DNA from: Mnemiopsis leidyi
Lineage: Eukaryota > Ctenophora > Tentaculata > Lobata > Bolinopsidae
DNA: 31,926 bases
Assembly (NCBI GenBank): GCA_000226015.1
Contig: JH153654.1
Coordinates: forward strand, 7,519 to 39,444
Reading direction: 5' to 3'
Positions 9,821 to 21,800 of this stretch are shown one piece after another; position 1 is the stretch's first letter; each line of letters starts with the position of its first letter. A program made the translations under genes and the position numbers. Under the pieces are notes generated by a model, which saw only the letters and a list, made by a program, of their open reading frames with translations, made no database searches and was not told the DNA's origin.

Positions 9821-12800
9821 CTGGGGAAGAGATTTGTCTGTTATATTGTAAGCTTTTTAAGTTAAGCTGCAAGTTTTTTAAGTAAGACAGCGAGTTTTTA
9901 AAGTTTTTTAAGTTTACTGTAAGTAATTTAAGTTAAAATGAAAGTTTTTTGGTTAAACTGTTAGTTATCTAAGTTATACAGAGAGTTTTGAAAATCAGAC
10001 TATAAGTTCCATTAGCAAGAGTAAGACATTAATATCTGTGAATTAGACGGATTGTTAGTTATTTTCTCTGTAAGTTTTCTCTGTAAGAACGCTGTTATTT
10101 TGATTATAGATGTTAACTAATAGTAATAACTTATTTATCAACTGTACTACAATGTTTCTACAATGCCAGACAGCGTTCATATTTTAACCTCTATTCTATT
10201 TGTAGAAGCCTCTTCGTTTGTCTTGTTTACTTACTTGTAGTATAACATAAAAGCAGGAGTGCCCCCTGCCAGAAATGTGTCGTGTTCATCGTTTCCCACG
10301 TGACTGACTTCTTCTCCGCCCCAAGTCGGCGTGTTTTTGTCGCCCGTCGGCGCGTCTAATGGCGACATTCCGGCGCTAGGATCTTCCGCCGACATAGCCT
10401 GATAGATTAGGGTGATATACTGAAACTCTGGTAAGACATGAACGTAAAAACTAAGAATCGTGGACAGATAAGACTTTTAGTTTTGGTTTCTTTAGGTACG
10501 TTAGCTAAACTTACATCTCCAATATAAAAGGGGGCAGACTATTAAACTCACATCCCCAATACGATTATAAAAGGGGCAGACCGTTAAACTAACACCTCCA
10601 AATTCCAATATTATTATAAAAAAGGGCAGCCTGCTAGACCAACACCTCCGATACGACTATAAAAAGGGGCAGACCGCTAAAGCGTTGACATGGTAACGGT
10701 AGCGCGCGCAATGCTTTGTGACAGCGGACGGCGGACACCACCGTGGATATTTGACGGCTCCGTCAAATATCCACGAAATAAAAATCGGAAACGTTTTAGA
10801 GACGCTGATCTTAATATCGCCTGAATCGATAATTTGGATGCCATAATCATATCTCCACTGCATAGAGGTGTGATGGGATTCTAAATTGGGCACATGGCTT
10901 ACTTCCAGTTCAACTTCCAGTGCTAGCACCGATGCAAAAAAGGCATGAAATACTGCCATTGGGTTGGATTGCCCAAGCCTAACTGATAACCCCTTTCACG
11001 ACCACCACTTTAAACGATTCATTTTGCACGAATGACGAAGATGGAGAAAATGTAACATGTAATGTAACACGAAGATTGAGAAAATGTAAGTGTAACATGG
11101 AGATGGAGAAAATGTAACATGGAGATTGGAGATGGAGAAAATGTAACATGGAGAAAATGTAACGTGCCCGAAATTTCCGGCTCACCTTGACGAAAGCAGC
11201 TTGGTCCCTGCCCCCGGAGTATTTGTGGGGTATCGCCCCGTAACTCAGGTATATCAGGGTGGGGTACCCCTTCACCCCGTACTTCCCACACACGTCCTTG
11301 TTCGAAGCCCCGGTACAGTCTACCGCCCCCAGCATCACCTGAAATGTTGGGGTTGTTGTTGGGTTCAGGTTGGGGTTCTCTTCTTTTCCACAGATTTTAC
11401 CGCAGCCTCCAGCAACCCTAACCCTAACCCTAGCCCTAAGTCTAACCTTGTCGAGGTGTTACCCGACTCGCGCGCGGCTTGCAGCTTGCTGCTCTCCTAA
11501 CCCTAATATTTTTATTTTTAACCACCTTTAACTTAAACTCCAATGTTGGCGATCGCATGGATCTTATTGGCGATCGTGTTTATGTAGGCTTTAATGGCTC
11601 TAACTTGGTAAACTACTTGAAGAATAAGTTTCGCTTTTAAACATATAAGTTTGTTTGCATTACGCTTGTAATAGGGAGGCTTTATTAAAACGTATACCTC
11701 AAGTATATAACCCACAAACTTCTCAGTTTAATGAACAGCGTCGAATGATTATGAACATTTGTTGAACTTCTTGGCGGCAATTTCAGTTTCACACGGCAAT
11801 TTAATTGATAAAAACGTCATCTTTGATATTATCATTGATAAAAACGTCATCTTTTTTCTAACTTCCTCCTTATTTGTTTAGATCTAAACTTGGCCTCATG
11901 ACATTAAACCATGATGCCACTTTTTGATGTCCCGGGCAAGTTCAACCTCATCGGATTAATCATCCAGTTTACTTTCCCCCGTTGAACTTTAAACATTATC
12001 TGAAACGTTTGCAAAACACACGAGCAAATAATGGTGTTTTCCTGCAGTTCGGTTCGAAACCAGGTTCCCTCAGCGCTCTTTAAATATATAAATCATTTGA
12101 CTCTTGTTGTTATAGAAAAATGATCTACCTTGGCCATGGCCTCGACAAATTTTTCTTCTTATATTTCTTGGGGATTTAATTCTATTTTATGGTTTCAGTG
12201 TTGTACGCCGCCGTATTTTAAGAAATTTGGCGGCGTTTTCCTAAAATACGCGGCCGCGGCGGCGTACGCCGGCGAGGAGAGTTCCGAGTTAATGTTATTC
12301 TAAATTTTTGTGCCCTGTACAAGATTTGCGATACCATATATATTCGTCAAATCGAAAATCTGGCAATTAATTAGAACGATCTTTAATGTACTTGATAATC
12401 GATTTATAATTAAAGTCATAAATTCTAGAAATAAAATAGAATATATCCGTCAACCTCCCATTATACAGATGATCAGTGCTCCCCCAAATGAGCTATCGGC
12501 CCTTAATTATTCATCAGCAATTGCAATAAAATTTCCGATTTCATGCCGTGTCACGCTGCGGAAAATTACCGGCGGCGTACGAAAATCACACGGCCTGGCG
12601 GCGTTCGGCGGCGGCGGACAACACTGTATGGTTTGATGTATCTCTGATGTATCTTCAAAAGTTGCGATCACTTAATATTTTACTAATATGATTGTCGACT
12701 TTCTTCACTAACTTTTATTTTCCCCTGATAGCACAATGAGAACACTGATTTTAGTAGTGGTTATATCTGCTCTGTTCTGTCAGGCGACAGCCGGAAAAGG

Positions 12801-15800
12801 GTGTAGCAAGAAAAAACTAAAGAAGGTCACTAAGAAGTACGACTGGTGCCGGGATAATGGTTTCAGCCCAAAGCTGGACGGATGTTCGGAAACAGGATCT
12901 GGAAACTTGAAAAAGAAGGCCGCGAGAAAATGTAGAAAATATGAGGCAACTTTAAAGAAATGTGGCCATACATGCAAGGATCCAGTTGATGGTGGTTGGA
13001 GTGAATTTGGAGATTGGTCTGAGTGCTCTGCTGAATGTGGACCAGGAACTCAAACTAGATCAAGAAGTTGCTCTAACCCTGCCCCTGCCAACGGAGGTGC
13101 TGAATGTGATGGAAAAGGATCAGAAGTTAAAGAATGTCTGCTGAAAGAATGTCCAATTGATGGTGGTTGGAGTGACTTTGGAGATTGGTCTGAGTGCTCT
13201 GCTGAATGTGGACCAGGAACTCAAACTAGATCAAGAAGTTGTTCTAACCCTGCCCCTGCCAACGGAGGGGCTGAATGTGACGGAGACGTTTCCGAAGTCA
13301 AGGAATGTCAACAGAAAGAATGTCAAACAGCTGTTCAAAAAGCTGTTCAAACAGCTATCACAGCAGCCTGGGAACAAATTCCAGGAGGACTGACAAGGAT
13401 TTCAAATGGACAATCTGGAGTTTGGGGAGTCAACAAGAATGATAATATTTACAAATTGAATGCAGATGGTAGAAGCTGGACTCAAATCAGCGGGGGTTTG
13501 GTACAAGTTTCTTCTGGAGCTTCTGTCTGGGGAGTAAACAGACATGACAACATTTACAAATATCTCGGAAACAACGAATGGCAACAAATACCTGGAGGAC
13601 TGACTAACATCGATGTCAGTGACAAAGATCATGTTTGGGGTATCAACAGAAACAACAATATCTACAGATGGACTGGATCTTCTTGGCAGCAAATCACAGG
13701 AGGACTTATCCAAATCAGTGTTGGAGAATCTGGAGTTTGGGGAGTGAACGCAGCAAACAACATCTACTATAGAACAGGAACATACGGTGATGTGGACACT
13801 GCCGGATCAGGCTGGCAACAGGTCCCCGGAGGGTTAAAGTGGATCAGTTCCGGAAGTGGAATTGTAGTAGGGGTGAACTCTGCTGATCAAATCTACTACC
13901 GTACCGGAATGTCTGCTGACAATCCAACTGGAACTAGCTGGGTCAAGGTATCAGGAGGGTTGATGCAGATAGAGGTGAATAAGGACGAGGTGGTTGGAAC
14001 AAATTCCGCCAACAACATCTACAGATCTCCTGTCAGAGCAGTGCAAACAGCTGTCCAAACAGCTATCACAGCAGCCTGGGAACAAATTCCAGGAGGACTG
14101 ACAAGGATTTCAAATGGACAATCTGGAGTTTGGGGAGTCAACAAGAATGATAATATTTACAAATTGAATGCAGATGGTAGAAGCTGGACTCAAATCAGCG
14201 GGGGTTTGGTACAAGTTTCTTCGGGAGCTTCTGTTTGGGGAGTAAACAGACATGACAACATTTACAAATATCTCGGAAACAACGAATGGCAACAAATACC
14301 TGGAGGACTGACTAACATCGATGTCAGTGATAAAGATCATGTTTGGGGTATCAACAGAAACAACAATATCTACAGATGGACTGGATCTTCTTGGCAGCAA
14401 ATCTCAGGAGGACTTATCCAAATCAGTGTTGGAGAATCTGGAGTTTGGGGAGTGAACGCAGCAAACAACATCTATTATAGAACAGGAACATACGGTGATG
14501 TGGACACTGCCGGATCAGGCTGGCAACAGGTCCCCGGAGGGTTAAAGTGGATCAGTTCCGGAAGTGGAATTGTAGTTGGGGTCAACTCTGCAGATGAAAT
14601 CTTCTATCGCGCCGGAATGTCTGCTGACAATCCTACTGGAACTAGCTGGGTCAAGGTATCAGGAGGGTTGATGCAGATAGAGGTGAATAAGGACGAGGTG
14701 GTTGGAACAAATTCCGCCAACAACATCTACAGATCTCCTGTAGCCCCTGCTAACTAGGAGTGGTAATGAGATTATGTCGGCTGTACCGGACTGATCACTG
14801 GACTGAAGTATCATGCATGATTTGAAGTTGTAACTTATTTGGTAAAGCACATCTTGATATAATCTTGAACTGTGTCGAATGTGATCTTGAAGAAAATAAC
14901 CTGCTTTCCAGTATATTATTGACAATGTTTCTCTTTAATAGCATGAATAATGTTCTTTCTGCATGCTAAAAAAAGTAGCGGCATACAATTATGTGGGTAA
15001 AATAAAAGTGTGCCATTGAAACTTATGACTAAGTGTTAGTAAATAATTATTTGCGAAATAATCCTAATGCCCATCATTTTCGGAAATGGAAATTCCTCAA
15101 AAATAATCGCCATGTATCCGATTTTGGTTTGAATGTGAGCCTTATTCTTTTATTCCTTTATTAATAAGTGTTATGAATTAATAAGTGTTATGAATTTCAT
15201 CTTATATCGATGCATTGCATGTCATTTTGAAATCTTTATTTGTTCACCTTATCTGTAATTGAGTCTTATTGGAAACAAAAGGTTATATTCAAAATATAAT
15301 TATTGGCAATTTTCACGAAACCATAGATGGTAACCACTATCCTTTTCCTCACACGTACTGCGATTATCCGGTACAAACAACAAAACCGCCTATTATGTCA
15401 CTCCACTCTCCAGACATGCAACCAAAACCGAGCTATCTATTCAGCTACCAGCTGTACAGACTTCAGAGTGGGTAGAGCTGTACGGCAGGTTGGGAAGCTT
15501 GAAAAAGTGGGAGGTGCGACTGAGTATAGTGAGTGGGTCCAACTGGCGGTTTGTAGTGTGTGCTTGTAGTCTGTAGTTCACTCTTCACTTCTCAACATCG
15601 AATAAACAATTAACTGGCGGTTTGTAGTGTGTGCTTGTAGTCTGTAGTTCACTCTTCACTTCTCAACATCGAATAAACAATTAGCACAGAGAATACGGCA
15701 GGCTGATTGAGATCCAGGACTTAAGAGAGGAAGTATCTTAGTGTTCTAATCGGCGAAAATATTGCGGCTGCAACTATTTTTAAAAGCCCCACCCCCTCGA

Positions 15801-18800
15801 CTATTTGTTTTCAGCAGAAACTGTATATAATTGTGTTTAACAGCCCATATAGCAAAGTAAACTGGCAAGTGAAAATATACTCGATTATAATAGGAGATCA
15901 CTCCCTATAAGTGACTTCCCGATTAGAAAGTGAGCGCTTAGTAATTTAAAAAGTTAAGGTATACTTATAGTAATACAGACTTGGAAACTCCAACAAACGG
16001 TTTGAACTCAATTTGATTGAATTTTAATTTGATTTTCAAGTTGAAACGGCTCTCCTCCTAGCACTCTTACTTCACAACTAAAAAACTTTCCGGATAACCT
16101 CATCCAGTCCCTTGCTCCTTTACTTGTGCTAGGTGTAGTAATTCTAGTTGCTGGGCTGCTCCTAAATCAGCGTTGGAAAAGCTGGACATTGCTCATAGAC
16201 GTTATCTACGATCAATTTTAAATTACAAGTATCCCCACCACAAAAACTTGTATAAACGCTGCAATGCCGAGCCATTGTCAGTGCGAGCAGCTCATAGTCG
16301 GTGGAGAATGCTAGGTCATGTACTGGATGGGCCTACAGATGGTCCGGCCTATACGTCGCTTATCTTTGCTGTAAACACCTTACAGTTGCAAGGGCGACGT
16401 GGACGACGCATTCAAAACTTCTTTTCAATGATATCATAAGACCTCAGTGTTCGAAAATTTTCGTTGAATGATATAAATGATTTAAAATATTTAACGTTAA
16501 TTGCTCAGGATAGAGCTCACTGGAGAAGTTTGCTAATTGTGTGATTTTTGCTTGAGAAAGATTAGGGGACTGAGATGTTTTTATTAACTATCTGTTTCTT
16601 AGAGCTTTAATTTATACAGTAAACTCAATTGTTTAAACTTGAAATGTTGATAAACTTCGGGGGAAACGAAGGAGGCCCAGTAAAAAGAGGGCCCCGGTAA
16701 ATAGAGGCCTGGTAAATTGAGGGTGTACCGGATATAGATGTCAAACATAACGTGTCTCAGTTGGAGAGATTCGACTGCTCTATCAGGAAAAGAGATACTT
16801 AGGGGGCTGCAACTTTGTTTGTTGCTACACTGTCACAGCGACAGTGGAAGGGGGTTTTTGAAAAGTTTTTTATACTTTCAACACTACTATTATACAAATA
16901 AATTGAGTGTTTTGTCCTAATGACTGTGTTGTTACACAGAAATATATAGATGAATTGCTATTAAAATCCTATGTCTATCACTCGAGTCAAGAATAGAATA
17001 ACAAAAACCACGTTGAACTCAGTTTCATATGCGATAAACAACTATCCGATCATTCAGTTAAGAATTGACCTCACATTGAATACAACAGTTAGAACGTTAC
17101 AGGGAAAATTTGTTCCCAAATTTACCTTTATTTACCTTTATTTGTTATAATTTAATTAATTTATTGTTTTGTTTAAACTTGAAATGTTTAAATCAAGAAT
17201 GTCTGTCAACGAGGACTAAAGTAGTCCTAAATTAAGCTTGTATTCAGCTTGTATTCAAGCTTGTATTAAGCTTGGTATTGATAGCAGTGTTAACTGTTAG
17301 CGTCACTCTCTCTTCTGCAAAGATCCTTTTTTCAAGCGAATTTTTTCAGGCGGCAAGGTACACGCGGATATTACCGAAAAACTGCTTAACGGCACGGGTT
17401 GCTATGTTCGTGTCAATAAGAATTTATGTCAATTAAAAGTCGAGAAGATAATATAATTTCAATTCGGTGCGATGGGGGATGTTTTCTGTCGAAGCTGATA
17501 CTCACTTATGATCGAAGCTCGACTTAATACAAAATGTGGTTATGTCATTATTTCAAGATAAAGATAACTTTGACTTATCGTCCTAATTATCTTATAAGTT
17601 TCAGCTTCCGCCTTAACATGCATTTCCAGGTCTAAATTTCCTGTCTTGAAGTGGCGGCTGTTGAGGATTTCGTCAGTGCGTAGGTAAAAGGATGGGAACT
17701 TTAAAAGAAATCTAGGGAAGGTATCGGGAATTTTCTTTACCACCTGACAACGTTTGTAAAGATTGGTAGGTCGTATCTGGTTTCTTATGGGTCAACCGCT
17801 GTCACATGATGAACAAAATTTCCGAATCTTTTCCGAAAATTCTAGCAACCATGTTTTGGGAATACAGAGGACGTGGCGTTGACCAGAGCGAAGAAGACCG
17901 TCCATGTCTTTGACCGTGAAGGATGAGGAGACAAGGGTTAGATTATGGAGATGTGATGTCGCGGTGTACAGGATGAGAGTAAGTAATGTTAGGACAGACT
18001 TAGTTTTCTAATCAACTCCCAAAAAACTCTTAAGTTTGCTCAATTAGAATATTGAGGAATAGGAAAATTTAGAAAAAAGTTAATTGATGCTAGAGATGAA
18101 ATAATACTAGATTATATGACAATTGATTTACAATAACATATTTATTTTTACAACATCGATAAACATTTTTTACGTTGGGAAAAACCAAAATAAAGAAATC
18201 AATCTACCATGCGGCTAATGACCAATCGACCAATCATTAAACTTAAATATATCGTTCAAGTAACAGAATTGTGATAAAATAACCTGGTAAAAATACTTAA
18301 AAGTGAAAACAATTTATTAACAAGTTAGATTAGAATAAGAGGAAATCATGGAAAAATTTTAAACATGCAAGAAATCCAAATTTGAGTCCAGTCCGACAAA
18401 GCCGACATAATCTCATTACCATTCCTAGTTAGCAGGGGATACAGGAGATCTGAAGATGTTGTTGGCGGAATTTGTTCCAACCACCTCGCCCTTATTCACC
18501 TCTATCTGCATCAACCCTCCTGATACCTTGACCCAGTTAGTTCCAGTAGGATTGTCAGCAGACATTCCGGCGCGATAGAAGATTTCATCAGCAGAGTTGA
18601 CCCCAACTACAATTCCACTTCCGGAACTGATCCACTTCAACTGTCCAAGAACCCGTTGCCAGCTTGATCCGGCAGTGTCTACATCACCGTATGTTCCAGT
18701 TCTATAGTAGATGTTGTTTGCTGCGTTCACTCCCCAAACTCCAGATTCTCCAACACTGATTTGGATAAGTCTTCCTGAGATTTGCTGCCAAGAAGATCCA

Positions 18801-21800
18801 GTCCATCTGTAGATATTGTTGTTTCTGCTGATACCCCAAACATGATCTTTGTCGCTGACATCGATGTTAGTCATTCCTCCAGGCATTTGTTGCCATTCGT
18901 TGTTTCCGAGATATTTGTAAGTGTTGTCACGTCCGTTTACTCCCCAGACAGAAGCTCCCGAAGAAACGTGTACCAAACCCCCGCTAATCTGAGTCCAGCT
19001 TGTACCATCTGCATTCAATTTGTAAATATTATCATTCTTGTTGACTCCCCAAACTCCAGATTGTCCATTTGAAATCCTGGTCAGCCCTCCTGGAATTCGT
19101 TCCCAGGCTGCTGTGATAGCTGTTTGACATTCCTTCAGTTGACATTCCTTAACTTCGGAAGCGTCTCCGTCACATTCAGCCCCTCCGTTGGCAGGGGCAG
19201 GGTTAGAACAACTTCTTGATCTAGTTTGAGTTCCTGGTCCACATTCAGCAGAGCACTCAGACCAATCTCCAAAGTCACTCCAACCACCATCAATTGGACA
19301 TTCTTTCAGCAGACAATCTTTCACTTCTGATCCTTTTCCGTCACATTCAGCCCCTCCATTGGCAGGTTCAGGGTTAGAGCAACTTCTTGATCTAGTTTGA
19401 GTTCCTGGTCCACATTCAGCAGAGCACTCAGACCAATCTCCAAAGTCACTCCAGCCACCATCAATTGGGCATTCTTTCAGCAGACAATCTTTCACTTCTG
19501 ATTCTTTTCCATCACATTCAGCTCCTCCGTTGGCAGGGGCAGGGTTAGAACAACTTCTTGATCTAGTTTGAGTTCCTGGTCCACATTCAGCAGAGCACTC
19601 AGACCAATCTCCAAAGTCACCCCAACCACCATCAACAGATTTTATACAAGTGTGGCCACATTCCTTCAAAGTTTTCTCAACTTTTTTGCACTTTTTCTCA
19701 TCCTTCTTCTCCAAGTTTCCAGATCCTGTTCCCGAACATCCGTCCAGCTTTGGGCTGAAACCATTATCCCGGCACCAGTCGTACTTCTTAATTTTCTTTT
19801 TAGTTTTTTCTTTGCTACACTGTCGCTTGACAGAACAGAGCAGATATAACGACTACTAAAATCAGTGTTCTCATTGTGCTATCAGGGGACAATCAAAGTT
19901 AGTGAAAATTGATAAACGTTTAATACACGAAAACTATAAGCACTGCGAATTACAGTTAATGCATATGATTAAAAAATATCTAATAAAATGACATAATGCG
20001 TAGAATATGATAATATATAATAATGCGTAGAATATAATGATAATATCAAGAATTAAACTACATAGAGTCCCATTCCCCGACAGAGTCTATCATATGTAGG
20101 GCTGATGTAATAACTGTTTGATCAACTGCTTTAACTACAGGGGTGGCGGAACAGGGGGGGCAGGCTGGCCATACCCCGAAAAATTTGAAGGGGGGGGGGG
20201 GGGCAAGGTATCATTTGCCCCCGTCCCCGAAATTTCGACAAATTTTATTTCGAAATTGCTTCTGAGCTATCTGAAACATGCCAAATTTTGCAAATACCCT
20301 TTGCAGTGTGTTCTACTAAAACTTACGAATAAATTGATATCTGCAATTCTGAACTGGTATGAAGATTAAAAGCTTGCGCTTCCTGCGGGAGTTTACATCA
20401 TGAAAACTATGATTACATTTGTATTTGTATTCGTATTTGTATTTGTATTTATTTGAAAGTTTATTAAATATGTTTCACCTTTCAACCGAGCTGGAATATC
20501 TGTTGTTCAGGCTCATGAAATGTTGTCTGGAAAACAATTGTTTTCCTCCACACACCTCTTACGATGAAAGTTGAACACCAAAGATAAAAGTTCAGTTCTT
20601 TGTCAAGTATCAGTTTATAACATATTGTCTGTCTCGAGACTTGGTGGGGTTAATCTTACCTTAGCTAATCTCTTTACATTATACCTTGCCGTACTACATT
20701 TTGTATCGTCAATTTTTGTATCGTCTTATCTTGTATCGTTATAAATTATAATGAAAGCTAGGGAATTCCGCGAAAATCGTGATTTCAAAATCAAAAGAAC
20801 AGAGCGGCCAGGGTGCTTTGGCCCTCTTAAATATTTGGATTGAGGGGCCAATGAATCATTTGCCCCCTCCCCCTTTAACAACAACTTCTATTTGGAAAAT
20901 GCTTCTAAGCTATCTGACATATTGTGCCAAATTTTTCGCCATGCAGCGGGCTAAATATAATAATTTTATAACTAATTCGACCATACTAAAGTATATTACA
21001 CTGATGTTATTTGCCATTGTTTGGCGATCGAACATAGATCAACAATGTAAGCAAACAAGCAGAGGGTTAACTCATGAAGCGGCAGATAGTAGATACAACA
21101 TACGATTTAGAAAGAATTGCCCAGCTAAGATCTAGCTCACACTACCTTAATGTGGAGACTGGCAGATATGGTGTCAATTGACTTAAACCAATTAACAGGG
21201 TATGCAAGCACTGCTGCACTGAGGAGGAGGCCACTCTGGAACTACTTCTGGAACTCCATCTCTCCGAACCAATTATAGAGGACGAGAAACACGTGCTCCT
21301 CAACATGTCCCCTCTATGATGACCTGAGGCAACAACTTCTTCCCACCACGAGGAAACTACTGGAAAAGGACACTGGGTCTATTTTTGAACATTCAGTGAC
21401 CATAATTATAAGTGATCTTGGTAGCTTTATTTTAAAAATTTTTGAGAGAAGAGAAGAAGTAGCCCCTCTCTTTTTGTAGATATTTTGCCCCCTTCTCTTT
21501 CCTCTAATCCTTTAAGTTAATCCCGTATTTTCTGTTCGATAAAAATATGACACTTAGACTATATATTTTCTGCAGGTCAGATGATCAAACTAATTGTAAA
21601 AGAGCTCCAAGTCCATCCTTGACAAACCGTATATCAAAACCCTTAATAAGATGTTTCAAGAAGAGGACACCCAAATTATTTTAGGATTAAGAAATCTTTT
21701 GTTATAACAACTCAAGGTTTTTAATGTGGCACAAAACTCCGATTACTTTTTTGGTACATGTTACCACCAACGGAGGCGATCGGCCTCGGGCCGCTGGCTT

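Noticed and set aside
12310-12636. Plus-strand 108-codon frame upstream of the lectin gene
   Set aside because: It lies inside and across the end of the hAT MITE and shows no transposase or other motif.
13402-14400. Long antisense frames within the lectin gene and their match on the other strand at 18,782-19,072
   Set aside because: They mirror the tectonin repeats and are shadows of the sense frame.
17792-17794. TGA as a selenocysteine codon
   Set aside because: No partner Cys motif or downstream insertion structure was seen; simple decay is likelier.
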